From Ancylobacter radicis (lineage in GTDB: Bacteria; Pseudomonadota; Alphaproteobacteria; Rhizobiales; Xanthobacteraceae), in NCBI RefSeq assembly GCF_018449475.1, contig NZ_JAHCQH010000015.1, positions 682,001-746,000 on the forward strand: a stretch of 64,000 bases of DNA, given 5' to 3'. Below the pieces are notes generated by a model, which worked only from the letters and a program-made list of their open reading frames with translations, was not told the DNA's origin and ran no database searches. Position numbers and translations under genes: made by a program. Below, one piece after another: positions 9,193 to 17,167 of the stretch. Within the stretch, counting starts at the first letter, position 1; every line of letters begins with the position of its first letter.

Positions 9193-10224
9193 ATGGAATT
9201 CAAGCAGCGCGTCTTTTCCGGCGTCCAGCCCACCGGAAACCTGCATCTCGGTAATTATCTCGGCGCCATCAAGCGGTTCGTGGAGCTGCAGGACAGCTTC
9301 GACTGCGTCTATTGCGTCGTCGACATGCACGCCATCACCGTGTGGCAGGACCCGGCCGAGCTGAAGAAGCAGATCCGCGAGGTCACCGCCGCCTTCATCG
9401 CCGCCGGCATCGACCCGGCCAAACATATCGTCTTCAACCAGAGCCAAGTCTCCGGCCATGCGGAACTGGCCTGGGTGTTCAACTGCGTCGCGCGCCTCGG
9501 CTGGCTCAACCGCATGACCCAGTTCAAGGAGAAGGCCGGCAAGGACCGCGAGAACGCCTCGGTCGGGCTCTACGCCTATCCGAACCTGATGGCCGCCGAC
9601 ATCCTGCTGTACCGCGCCACCCATGTGCCGGTCGGCGAGGACCAGAAGCAGCATCTGGAGTTGACCCGCGACATCGCGCAGAAGTTCAACAATGATTTCG
9701 GCCCCTCGATCGCCGCGCACGGGCTCGGCGAGAGCTTCTTCCCGCTGACCGAGCCGCTGATCGGCGGGCCGGCGGCGCGGGTGATGAGCCTGCGCGACGG
9801 CGCCAAGAAGATGTCGAAGTCCGACCCCTCCGATCTCTCGCGCATCAACCTTACCGATGATGCCGACGCGGTCGCCTCGAAGATCCGCAAGGCCAAGACC
9901 GATCCCGAGCCGCTGCCCTCCGAGGCCGAAGGGCTGAAGGGCCGGCCGGAGGCGGAGAACCTCGTCGGCATCTATGCCGCGCTTGCCGGCAACGCCAAGG
10001 AGCAGGTGCTGGCCGATTTCGGCGGCGGCCAGTTCTCCACCTTCAAGGCGGCGCTGGTCGATCTGGCGGTCGCCAAGCTCGGCCCGATCGGCGGCGAGAT
10101 GAAGCGGCTGATGGACGAGCCCGCCCATATCGACGCCATCCTGCGCGACGGCGCCGCCCGCGCCCGCGTCATCGCCGACGAGACGCTCGGCCATGTGAAG
10201 GACATTGTCGGCTTCGTGCGCTGA
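9193..10224 (+). CDS. trpS: Tryptophan-tRNA ligase
   Basis: The 343-residue class I aminoacyl-tRNA synthetase charges tRNA-Trp. The HIGH-type motif appears as TGNLHLGNY near the N terminus and the KMSKS loop as [12 protein letters not shown] in the C-terminal half. The [15 protein letters not shown] segment is specific to bacterial TrpS, and the length is normal. The ATG at 9193 has an AGGA site ten bases upstream. An in-frame upstream extension lacks similarity and is left out. It stands between murJ and usp. Confidence 0.96.
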   Translation: MEFKQRVFSGVQPTGNLHLGNYLGAIKRFVELQDSFDCVYCVVDMHAITVWQDPAELKKQIREVTAAFIAAGIDPAKHIVFNQSQVSGHAELAWVFNCVARLGWLNRMTQFKEKAGKDRENASVGLYAYPNLMAADILLYRATHVPVGEDQKQHLELTRDIAQKFNNDFGPSIAAHGLGESFFPLTEPLIGGPAARVMSLRDGAKKMSKSDPSDLSRINLTDDADAVASKIRKAKTDPEPLPSEAEGLKGRPEAENLVGIYAALAGNAKEQVLADFGGGQFSTFKAALVDLAVAKLGPIGGEMKRLMDEPAHIDAILRDGAARARVIADETLGHVKDIVGFVR

Positions 10225-10231
10225 CGGCAGG

Positions 10232-10277
10232 CTTCAGACTTCAGACTTCAGACTTCAGGCTTCAGGCTTCGGGCTTC
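10232..10277 (+). repeat. Short heptanucleotide tandem repeat
   Basis: About seven tandem copies of a 7-base unit, CTTCAGA drifting to CTTCAGG and CTTCGGG, start eight bases after the trpS stop. They lie between trpS and usp and code for nothing obvious. Repeats of this kind can vary in number between strains. Confidence 0.85.
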
Positions 10278-10380
10278 GCGCGCTGACCGCGTCCCGAAAG
10301 GGGCGCCCGCGCCGCGGACATGGTAAAAGCGCGGGGCGCGCGCGCGGGCTGCGCGGCCGCCCTCAGCCTGTGGAGCCTTC

Positions 10381-10875
10381 ATGCCGCGCACCCGCCAGAG
10401 TTTCGCGCCCGGCCACCAGCGCAAATTCCTCGTCGTGGTCGACGACACGCCCGAATGCGACCGTGCCGTCACCTATGCCGCGCGCCGGGCGGCCCGCACG
10501 CAGGGCGGCCTCGTGCTGCTGGCGATGCTGGAACTCAGTGATGCCTCGGCGCAATGGCTCGGCGTCGCCAATCTGATGCGCGCGGAAGAGACCGACAAGG
10601 CAGAGATGCGGCTCGCCCATTTCAAGGCCCGCGCCCGCTCGGTCGCCGGCATCGAGCCGGAAACGGTGATCCGCGAGGGCGCCTTCGCCGAGGCGATCCA
10701 CGCCGTGGTGGAGGCCGACGAGGACATCGCCATCCTCGCGCTGGCCGCCGCCACCGGCCATGAGGGCCCCGGCCCGCTGGTCTCGGCGCTGGTGTCCGGC
10801 CACTGGATGCTGCCCATCCCCATCACCATCGTGCCGGGCGCGCTGACCGATGCCGATATCGAGGCGCTGGCCTAG
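10381..10875 (+). CDS. Universal stress protein family protein
   Basis: The 164-residue protein carries a single UspA domain. It begins with a FLVVVDDTPECDRAVTYAARRA strand-helix unit typical of the fold and ends with LPIPITIVPGAL, the position of the family's last strand. The usual G-2x-G-9x-G(S/T) ATP-binding signature is not clear, so nucleotide binding is uncertain. A GGAG ribosome site precedes the ATG. The gene follows trpS, and in related genomes I recall it lying close to the nifU-like gene, which here is about 25 kb away. Confidence 0.82.
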   Translation: MPRTRQSFAPGHQRKFLVVVDDTPECDRAVTYAARRAARTQGGLVLLAMLELSDASAQWLGVANLMRAEETDKAEMRLAHFKARARSVAGIEPETVIREGAFAEAIHAVVEADEDIAILALAAATGHEGPGPLVSALVSGHWMLPIPITIVPGALTDADIEALA

Positions 10876-10916
10876 GCGCCGGACCGCTCTCGCTGCGCCG
10901 CGAGACTCTTGCCTAG

Positions 10917-10932
10917 ATACTCCCGGCAGTAT
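10917..10932. promoter_or_regulatory. Predicted FrmR operator
   Basis: A perfect dyad, ATACT-CCCGGC-AGTAT, has five-base arms around a GC-rich six-base core. It ends 47 bases before the frmR start. CsoR/RcnR/FrmR proteins bind sites with AT-containing arms around a G or C run (RcnR: TACT, G run, AGTA), so this is a good candidate for autoregulation of frmR-frmA-frmB by formaldehyde. Confidence 0.65.
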
Positions 10933-10979
10933 ATTTCGACCCCCAGTGAACACGCGATCGCTCGCGCTCTGGTGTCGCC

Positions 10980-11261
10980 ATGCCGCATTCGCCCGATGAC
11001 AAGAAACGCGCCTTGACGCGGCTGCGGCGCATCCGCGGACAGGCCGAGGCACTCGAGCGCGCGGTCGAGGCCGGGACCGATTGCCGCCCGCTGCTCCAGC
11101 AGATCGCGGCGCTGCGCGGCGCCGTCGGCGGGCTGATGGCCGAGGTGCTCGAAAGCCATCTGCGCGAGACCTTCGGGCCGGGCGCGCCGGGCCACCAGCC
11201 GGGACCGTTCGATGGCGAGCTCGACGAGATCACCACCATCCTGCGCACCTATCTGAAATAG
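10980..11261 (+). CDS. frmR: Formaldehyde-responsive repressor FrmR
   Basis: The 93-residue all-helical protein of the CsoR/RcnR family closely resembles E. coli FrmR. The residues that define formaldehyde sensing are kept. Pro2 supplies the N-terminal amine after Met removal and Cys35 (in TDCRPLL) is the cross-linking thiol; His60 in VLESHLRETF is also conserved. It should repress the downstream frmA and frmB genes and release DNA when formaldehyde cross-links Pro2 and Cys35. It begins 47 bases after a dyad operator. The ribosome site is weak. frmA starts 45 bases downstream. Confidence 0.92.
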   Translation: MPHSPDDKKRALTRLRRIRGQAEALERAVEAGTDCRPLLQQIAALRGAVGGLMAEVLESHLRETFGPGAPGHQPGPFDGELDEITTILRTYLK

Positions 11262-11306
11262 CGGCGCGAACGCCGCCACACATCGATCCGACAGAGGGAC
11301 AGACCC

Positions 11307-12434
11307 ATGAAATCGCGTGCCGCCGTTGCCTGGGAAGCCAAGAAGCCGCTGACCATCGAGACCATCGAGATCGGCGGGCCGAAGCCCGGCGAGGTGCTGG
11401 TCGAGATCATGGCGACCGGAGTGTGCCACACCGACGCCTATACGCTGGACGGGCTGGATTCCGAGGGCAAATTCCCCGCCATTCTCGGCCATGAGGGCGC
11501 GGGCATCGTGCGCGAGCTCGGCGCCGGCGTCACCTCGCTCAAGGTCGGCGACCATGTCATTCCGCTCTACACGCCGGAATGCCGGAACTGCAAAACCTGC
11601 CTGTCGCAGCGTTCGAATCTGTGCACCTCGATCCGCGCCACGCAGGGCCAGGGCCTGATGCCGGACCGCACGACCCGCTTCTCCTGCGAGTCCGTGGGCG
11701 GGCGCAGCGGCGAGATCTTCCACTATATGGGCTGCTCGACCTTCTCGAACTTCACCGTGCTGCCGGAGATCGCGCTGGCGAAGGTGCGCGAGGACGCCCC
11801 CTTCGACAAGATCTGCTACATCGGCTGCGGCGTCACCACCGGCATCGGCGCGGTGGTCTATACCGGCAAGGTGTGGCCGGGCGCCAATGTCGTGGTGTTC
11901 GGTCTCGGCGGCATCGGCCTCAACGTGATCCAGGGCGCCCGCATGGTTGGCGCCGACAAGATCATCGGCGTCGACATCAACCCGGCCAAGGTCGCCATGG
12001 CCAAGAAGTTCGGCATGACCGACTTCATCAATCCGCTGGAGGTCGGCAACGACAAGGTGGTGCAGGCGATCCAGGACCTCACCGATGGCGGCGCCGACTT
12101 CACCTTCGACTGCACCGGCAATGTCAATGTGATGCGCCAGGCGCTGGAAGCCTGCCATCGCGGCTGGGGCACCTCGATCGTCATCGGCGTGGCGCCGGCC
12201 GGGGCGGAAATCTCCACCCGCCCGTTCCAGCTGGTGACCGGCCGCAACTGGCGCGGCTCGGCCTTTGGCGGCGCGCGCGGGCGCACCGACGTGCCGAAGA
12301 TCGTCGACTGGTACATGGAGGGCAAGATCAACATCGATGATCTGATCACCCACACAATGCCGCTCGACGAGATCAACACCGCCTTCGACCTGATGCATGA
12401 GGGCAAGTCGATCCGCTCCGTGGTGATCTACTGA
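11307..12434 (+). CDS. frmA: S-(hydroxymethyl)glutathione dehydrogenase (class III ADH)
   Basis: The 375-residue zinc-dependent medium-chain dehydrogenase oxidises S-hydroxymethylglutathione to S-formylglutathione with NAD. Catalytic zinc ligands lie in [16 protein letters not shown] and [11 protein letters not shown]. The four structural-zinc cysteines are in [16 protein letters not shown], and the cofactor site is [15 protein letters not shown]. The length matches class III ADH. It lies between its regulator frmR and S-formylglutathione hydrolase, whose start overlaps its stop, so this is a formaldehyde detoxification operon. Confidence 0.96.
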   Translation: MKSRAAVAWEAKKPLTIETIEIGGPKPGEVLVEIMATGVCHTDAYTLDGLDSEGKFPAILGHEGAGIVRELGAGVTSLKVGDHVIPLYTPECRNCKTCLSQRSNLCTSIRATQGQGLMPDRTTRFSCESVGGRSGEIFHYMGCSTFSNFTVLPEIALAKVREDAPFDKICYIGCGVTTGIGAVVYTGKVWPGANVVVFGLGGIGLNVIQGARMVGADKIIGVDINPAKVAMAKKFGMTDFINPLEVGNDKVVQAIQDLTDGGADFTFDCTGNVNVMRQALEACHRGWGTSIVIGVAPAGAEISTRPFQLVTGRNWRGSAFGGARGRTDVPKIVDWYMEGKINIDDLITHTMPLDEINTAFDLMHEGKSIRSVVIY

Positions 12435-13279
12435 TGGGCGCGCTGGAGACCATCTCGACCGCCAAGTCCCATGGCGGCGTGCAGGGCGTCTACCGCCATC
12501 AATCGGCGGTGACGGGCACGCCGATGACCTTCGCCGTCTTCGTGCCGCCGCAGGCGGCCAACGGCCCCGTGCCTGTGCTGTGGTATCTGTCCGGCCTCAC
12601 CTGCAGCCATGCCAATGTCATGGAGAAGGGCGAGTACCGCGCCGCCGCCAGCGCCCATGGCGTCATCATCGTCACGCCCGACACCAGCCCGCGCGGCGAG
12701 GGCGTGCCGGACGAGAAGGACAATTGGCAGTTCGGCTCGGGGGCCGGCTTCTATCTCGACGCGACGCAAGAGCCCTATGCCGCGAATTACCGGATGTACT
12801 CCTACATCGTCGAGGAACTCACCGCGCTGATCGCGGCGGAGTTTCCCGCCGATATGAGCCGGCAGGGCATTTTCGGCCACTCGATGGGCGGGCATGGCGC
12901 GCTGACCATGGCGCTGAAGCACCCGGACCGCTTCGCGAGCTGCTCGGCCTTCGCGCCGATCACCGAGCCGAGCTCGGCGGACTGGTCGCGCCCGGCGCTG
13001 GAAAAGTATCTCGGCGTCGATCAGGCGGCGTGGCGGGCCTATGACGCGGTGGCGCTGATCGCCGATGGCCGGCGTTTCCCGGATTTCCTGGTCGATCAGG
13101 GCACCGCCGACCCGTTCCTGAACACCGGCCTGCGCCCGCAATTGCTGGCTGACGCCTGCCAGAAGGCGGGCATTCCCCTCACGCTCAATCTGCGCGAGGG
13201 CTATGATCATTCCTACTTCTTCATCTCGACCTTCATGGCCGACCACATCGCCTGGCACGCCTCCCGCCTCGCGCGGTAG
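12434..13279 (+). CDS. frmB: S-formylglutathione hydrolase
   Basis: The 281-residue esterase-D-type alpha/beta hydrolase splits S-formylglutathione into glutathione and formate, the step after FrmA. The nucleophile lies in GHSMGGHGA. The acid is in the DQGTADPF region and the histidine in the GYDHSYFFI motif typical of the family. WYLSGLTCSHANVMEKGEYR is the family's oxyanion region. Its ATG shares a base with the frmA TGA, so the two are translationally coupled. Released formate would need a formate dehydrogenase encoded elsewhere. Confidence 0.95.
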   Translation: MGALETISTAKSHGGVQGVYRHQSAVTGTPMTFAVFVPPQAANGPVPVLWYLSGLTCSHANVMEKGEYRAAASAHGVIIVTPDTSPRGEGVPDEKDNWQFGSGAGFYLDATQEPYAANYRMYSYIVEELTALIAAEFPADMSRQGIFGHSMGGHGALTMALKHPDRFASCSAFAPITEPSSADWSRPALEKYLGVDQAAWRAYDAVALIADGRRFPDFLVDQGTADPFLNTGLRPQLLADACQKAGIPLTLNLREGYDHSYFFISTFMADHIAWHASRLAR

Positions 13280-13344
13280 GCCGGCGCGGCATCGAGGACG
13301 GGCGGCGGGCGCAAGGTCCGTCGCCCGCTCAGCCGGTCACCGGC

Positions 13345-14262
13345 TCAGCTTTCGGGATCATCGCTTCCCGCGTCGAACATCGAGCCGGCGCCCAGCGCGC
13401 TCTGGCCGATCAGCCGGGCGATGGCGGTGATGTCGGCCTGCCCGCCCAGCCGGTCGCGCGCGGCGGACCAGGTGGCGAGCAGCGCATCGAGCGTCGGCGT
13501 CTGCGTGTCGGCGCGGTGGGCGAGGTCGGCGGCGATGGCGATGTCCTTGCAGAACAGCTCCAGCGTCTGGCCGAAATCATAGGTGCCGGTCAGCACGTGG
13601 TTCGGCAGCTTGACCTCGGTGGCGTGGCTCTTGCCGGACCCGGCACTCCATACTTTCAGCATCACCTGCGGATCGAGCCCGAGCCGCTGGCCGATGATCA
13701 GCGCCTCGGTGGCGCTCCACAGCGTCGCCGCCGACAGGTAATTGTTGAGCGCCTTGATGACATGGCCGGAGCCGACCGGCCCGACATGGATCACCGTGCC
13801 GCACATGCGCTCAAGCAAGGGGCGCACCCGCGCGAACACCTCCGGCGCGCCGCCGCACATGGCGGTCAGCGTGCCCGCGCGGGCCCCCGCCATGCCCCCG
13901 CTCACCGGCGCGTCGAGCACGGCGATGCCGCGCGGGGCCAGTTCCTGCGCCAACCCGACGATGCCGGCCGGGGCGGCGGTCGACATGTCCACCACCACCG
14001 CGCGCGGCGCCCCGGCCAGAGCGCCCTGCGGCCCGAGCAGCGCCTCCCGCACATGGGCGTCGGTCGGCAGCATGGTGATGACGATGTCGCCGGGCAGACC
14101 GGCCGCCGTTGTCGCTGCCGGGATGCCGCGGGCGCGAAACGGCGCCAGCGCCGCCTCGGCGAGGTCGACCACCGCCAGCCGCACGCCGCTATCGGCGAGG
14201 CGCGCCGCCATCAGGGCGCCCATCCGCCCCACGCCGATGAAAAGCACGCTGTCCTCGGTCAC
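13345..14262 (-). CDS. NAD(P)-dependent oxidoreductase, 3-hydroxyisobutyrate dehydrogenase family
   Basis: The 305-residue beta-hydroxyacid dehydrogenase has an N-terminal Rossmann motif (FIGVGRMGALMAARL), the substrate-binding DAPVSGGMAGARAGTLT, and the catalytic lysine in GSGHVIKALNN. The family includes 3-hydroxyisobutyrate, tartronate semialdehyde and 2-(hydroxymethyl)glutarate dehydrogenases; the exact substrate is not shown. A GTG start at 14262 is chosen because GGGAGG stands nine bases upstream, while the open frame further upstream overlaps the next gene. It follows an enoyl-CoA hydratase-like gene after 31 bases and forms a two-gene operon at the edge of the catabolic block. Confidence 0.88.
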   Translation of the reverse strand: MTEDSVLFIGVGRMGALMAARLADSGVRLAVVDLAEAALAPFRARGIPAATTAAGLPGDIVITMLPTDAHVREALLGPQGALAGAPRAVVVDMSTAAPAGIVGLAQELAPRGIAVLDAPVSGGMAGARAGTLTAMCGGAPEVFARVRPLLERMCGTVIHVGPVGSGHVIKALNNYLSAATLWSATEALIIGQRLGLDPQVMLKVWSAGSGKSHATEVKLPNHVLTGTYDFGQTLELFCKDIAIAADLAHRADTQTPTLDALLATWSAARDRLGGQADITAIARLIGQSALGAGSMFDAGSDDPES

Positions 14263-14293
14263 CTTAGCCTCCCCCGTCCCGGCCCCGCCCCGG

Positions 14294-15001
14294 TCAATGG
14301 GCCCGCGCGGCGAGCGAGATCGCCATGGTGGCGACCGCGTTGCGGGCTTCCGTCTCGTCCGACAGGCCGGCGACGCGGCGCGCAAAGGCGCGCAGCAGGC
14401 GCACCGATTCGCCATCCAGCGCCGCGATGGTACGGGCGAAATCGAGCGCGCGGGCGAGCGCGGTGCCGGGCGCCACAACCTCGGTCACGATGCCGATCTC
14501 CTTCGCCTCCGCCGCGCCGAAATGCCGGCTGGTCAGCGCCAGCTCGAAGGCGCGCTTGAACGGCACGAACTTGCCGAAATAGGACAGCACGATCAGCGGC
14601 GGCAGCCCGTGCGACATTTCCGGCAGGGCGAACACCGCATCCTCAGCGGCAATGGCGATGTCGCATTGGGTGGTGAAACCGCAGCCGAAGCCGAGCGCCT
14701 TGCCCTCCACCGCCGCGATGAAAGGCACGGGCGAGGCGCGCAGCCGGGCGTTCACCTCAAGGATCAGGTTCAGATCGTCGCGCACCTCCGCCGCCGAGGT
14801 CAGTCCGCGCAAACCCACGCGGCCGGCGCAGAAATGCGCGCCCTCGCCCGCCAGCACCACCGCCGTGAGATCGGGCTTGGCCAGCACCTCGTCCAGCGCA
14901 CCCGCAAAGGCGGCGAGCTGGGCCGAGGAAATGTGGTTGCCGTCGGCGGTGTGGGTGAAGGTGACGGCGTAAATGCCCTCGCCATGCGCATCGATCTTCA
15001 T
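14294..15001 (-). CDS. Enoyl-CoA hydratase/isomerase family protein
   Basis: The 235-residue crotonase-fold protein has oxyanion-hole segments around AGEGAHFCAGRV and AVEGKALGFGCGFTTQCDIAIA, the latter being the family signature. FALPEMSHGLPP is where the catalytic acid usually lies, so hydratase, isomerase or hydrolase activity are all possible. An AGGAGAG site precedes the ATG. It is divergent from the alpha/beta hydrolase gene across a gap with a predicted GntR operator, and is followed by the HIBADH-family gene. It may process ring-cleavage products after CoA activation, though no CoA ligase is seen nearby. Confidence 0.87.
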   Translation of the reverse strand: MKIDAHGEGIYAVTFTHTADGNHISSAQLAAFAGALDEVLAKPDLTAVVLAGEGAHFCAGRVGLRGLTSAAEVRDDLNLILEVNARLRASPVPFIAAVEGKALGFGCGFTTQCDIAIAAEDAVFALPEMSHGLPPLIVLSYFGKFVPFKRAFELALTSRHFGAAEAKEIGIVTEVVAPGTALARALDFARTIAALDGESVRLLRAFARRVAGLSDETEARNAVATMAISLAARAH

Positions 15002-15058
15002 CTCAACTCTCCTTGGAACGCCCGGACCGGTCCAGCCGGGCGCGTTTGTCTTGTCGTA

Positions 15059-15069
15059 TTGTATGACGA
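15059..15069. promoter_or_regulatory. Predicted operator of FadR-type GntR regulator
   Basis: TTGTATGACGA exactly fits the TNGTNNNACNA consensus of FadR/FCD-type GntR regulators. It lies in the 130-base divergent promoter between the enoyl-CoA hydratase gene and the hydrolase-GntR-CMD operon, inside the only AT-rich patch there. The GntR gene two positions downstream is the obvious candidate binder and could control both directions. Confidence 0.6.
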
Positions 15070-15131
15070 TAATATGCTAGAAGCAGTTCGCCCCTCGGGG
15101 CCTGTCCATTGTCGAACGAGGAGCACGCCCG

Positions 15132-15902
15132 ATGGCGATGATCGAGCTGAACGGGGAAAGCCTGGGCTATGAGCGGGAGGGCAGCGGCGAGCGGCTCCTG
15201 CTGATCCACAGCCTCGGCACCGGCGCCTGGATGTGGCGCGAGCAGATTCGCCGCTGGTCCGCCGATTTCGAGGTGATCGCCGTGGATGCGCGCGGCCATG
15301 GCCGCTCCACCCGTCGCGGCGGCTTCACCGTGCGCAACGTCGCGGCCGATCTCGCCGCCGTGCTGGAGGCCTTCGGCGGCGAGCCCGCGCGCGTGCTCGC
15401 CATCTCCATGGGCGGGCCGATCGCCGCCCATCTCACCGATCTCGCGCCGCATCTGGTCAGCCGGCTGGTGATCGCCGACAGCTTCGCCACGCAGGGCGAG
15501 GCCGGCGCCACCCGCGCCGCCGCCATTGCCGAGACCATCGCCAAGGGCTCGATGCAGGATTATGCCCGCGCCTATGCCGCCGACACGCTGGTCGAGGACG
15601 ACCCGACCCATGTCGCCGCGCTGGTAGCCAGCATCGCCGGGATGGAGCCTGCCGCCTATGTCGAGGCGGCGCAATCGGTGTTCACCGCCGATGTGGTCGA
15701 TCTCTACAAGGCGGTGCGGGTGCCGACCCGTGTCGTCGTCGGTGCGCGCGACAACCGCACCCCGCCGCGCCTGTCGCAGGAGATCGCCCGGCTCATCCCC
15801 GGCGCCGACTATGCGGAGATCGAGGGCGCCCGGCATCTGGCCAATCTCGACCGGCCGGAGGCGTTCCACGCCGCCGTCGAGCCGTTCCTGCTGGCGCGCT
15901 GA
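15132..15902 (+). CDS. Alpha/beta fold hydrolase, enol-lactonase/deformylase-like
   Basis: The 256-residue alpha/beta hydrolase has the oxyanion HSLGTG segment, the DARGHGRS motif after strand 4, a nucleophile elbow AISMGGPIAA, and acid and histidine near GARDNRTPP and EGARHLANLDRP. It resembles 3-oxoadipate enol-lactonase (PcaD). N-formylmaleamate deformylase (NicD) and acetamidomethylenesuccinate hydrolase of pyridine pathways are also alpha/beta hydrolases. With a NicX gene nearby, a role on a pyridine ring-cleavage product is plausible but unproved. GAGGAG precedes the start. It leads an operon with a GntR regulator and a CMD-family protein. Confidence 0.85.
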   Translation: MAMIELNGESLGYEREGSGERLLLIHSLGTGAWMWREQIRRWSADFEVIAVDARGHGRSTRRGGFTVRNVAADLAAVLEAFGGEPARVLAISMGGPIAAHLTDLAPHLVSRLVIADSFATQGEAGATRAAAIAETIAKGSMQDYARAYAADTLVEDDPTHVAALVASIAGMEPAAYVEAAQSVFTADVVDLYKAVRVPTRVVVGARDNRTPPRLSQEIARLIPGADYAEIEGARHLANLDRPEAFHAAVEPFLLAR

Positions 15903-15914
15903 GAGATCGCCGCG

Positions 15915-16613
15915 ATGAACTCCCCGCTCGGCATCGGCCCCCTCAGCCAGGAAAGCGCGCCGCTGCGCCGCAAGCTGGTGGCGACGCTGCGCCGGCTGAT
16001 CGAAACCGGCGCGCTCGCCGCCGGCCAGCGCCTGATCGAGAAGGACCTCACCGCCGAGCTGGGGGTGAGCCGCACCGTGCTGCGCGAGGCGCTGCGCGAG
16101 CTGGAGGCGGACGGCCTGCTCGCCGCCGGCCCGCGCGGCCTCTCGGTCGCCGTGCTGGCGCAGGGCGAGGCGGAGAACATCTATGCGGTACGCGCCGCGC
16201 TGGAGGCGATGATCGCCCGCCAGTTCTGCCAGCGCGCCGATGCGGCGGGACAGGCGGCGCTGACCGGCGCGCATCACAACCTCGCCCGCGCCTATGACAG
16301 CGGCGGGCTGGGCGCGATCCTCGACGCCAAGCTGGCCTTCTACCGCGCGCTGTGCGCCGGTGCCGGCAATCCGGTGGCGCTCGATCTGCTGGAACGACTG
16401 AACGCCCGCATCAGCCTGCTGCGCGCCCGCTCGCTGGTCGACCCCGGCCGCGCGCAGGCCTCGATCCGCGAAATCGACGCGCTGGTGGCGGCGCTGCTCG
16501 CCCGCGAGGACGCCCGCGCCGCCACGCTGGCCGAACGCCACGTCGCCGCCGCCGCCCGCGCCGCGCTGGCCGCCTCCTCTTCCCCGCTCAATGATTCGGA
16601 GACCGCTCAATGA
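15915..16613 (+). CDS. GntR family regulator, FadR/FCD subfamily
   Basis: The 232-residue regulator has an N-terminal winged helix (LIEKDLTAELGVSRTVLREALRELEADGLL) and an all-helical FCD effector domain from about residue 95. FCD proteins sense small organic acids, often through a bound metal. A site matching the subfamily consensus lies at 15059-15069, so it probably represses the surrounding catabolic genes until a pathway intermediate accumulates. Its stop overlaps the start of the CMD-family gene, indicating coupling. Confidence 0.9.
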   Translation: MNSPLGIGPLSQESAPLRRKLVATLRRLIETGALAAGQRLIEKDLTAELGVSRTVLREALRELEADGLLAAGPRGLSVAVLAQGEAENIYAVRAALEAMIARQFCQRADAAGQAALTGAHHNLARAYDSGGLGAILDAKLAFYRALCAGAGNPVALDLLERLNARISLLRARSLVDPGRAQASIREIDALVAALLAREDARAATLAERHVAAAARAALAASSSPLNDSETAQ

Positions 16614-17008
16614 CCGACGACCTTTTTGAAAAGGGCCTTGAAATCCGCCGCGCCGTGGTCGGCAGCGCCTATGTCGACAAGTCGCTGGCGGAGGCCGACG
16701 ACTTCACCCGCCCGCTGCAGGAGCTGGTGACCAAATATTGCTGGGGCGAGGTGTGGGGCCGCGAGGGTCTGGCCCGCCGCGACCGCTCGCTGCTCAATCT
16801 CGGCATGATCGCGGCGCTGAACCGTCCTCATGAGCTGAAGCTCCATGTGCGCGGCGCCCTCAACAACGGGCTGACGCGCGAGGAAATCCGGGAGGTATTC
16901 CTCCAGGTAGCGATCTATTGCGGCGTCCCCGCCTCACTCGACAGCTTCCGCATCGCCCGCGAAGTGTTCGCCGAGGAAGACGCCAAGGCCGCCGCCGCCA
17001 AGGGGTGA
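16610..17008 (+). CDS. Carboxymuconolactone decarboxylase family protein
   Basis: The 132-residue protein is similar to PcaC, 4-carboxymuconolactone decarboxylase. It has the CMD-fold features LLNLGMIAALNRPHELKLHVRGALNNGLTREEI split across two helices, followed by EVFLQVAIYCGVP. The family also includes peroxidase-like AhpD proteins, but the AhpD CxxC is absent. No protocatechuate genes are present, so the substrate may be another lactone formed in the local catabolic route. It is coupled to the GntR gene by an ATGA overlap and ends the operon. Confidence 0.85.
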   Translation: MTDDLFEKGLEIRRAVVGSAYVDKSLAEADDFTRPLQELVTKYCWGEVWGREGLARRDRSLLNLGMIAALNRPHELKLHVRGALNNGLTREEIREVFLQVAIYCGVPASLDSFRIAREVFAEEDAKAAAAKG

Positions 17009-17040
17009 GCTTTGGGCCTTTCCCGCGCTGAGCGTGCCTT

Positions 17041-17163
17041 GCCCTCTCCCCACTGGGGAGAGGTGGCCCGCGCAGCGGGGTCGGTGAGGGGGAGCCCGGT
17101 CGCGGAGCGGTCGAAGGCCCCTCACCCCAGCCCTCTCCCCCGACGGGGAGAGGGAGAGGCAGT
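17041..17163. repeat. Dispersed GC-rich palindromic repeat (CCTCTCCCC type)
   Basis: Two hairpins, CCTCTCCCC-actGGGGAGAGG and CCTCTCCCC-gacGGGGAGAGG, flank a central segment with further inverted similarity. It fills the gap between two convergent genes. Such CTCTCCCC/GGGGAGAG elements are frequent between alphaproteobacterial genes and may act as bidirectional transcription stops. I see no coding sequence here. Confidence 0.75.
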
Positions 17164-17167
17164 CCCC

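Noticed and set aside
16610-17008. CMD-family gene as protocatechuate-pathway PcaC
   Set aside because: No pcaB, pcaG or pcaH is present; family similarity alone does not fix the substrate.
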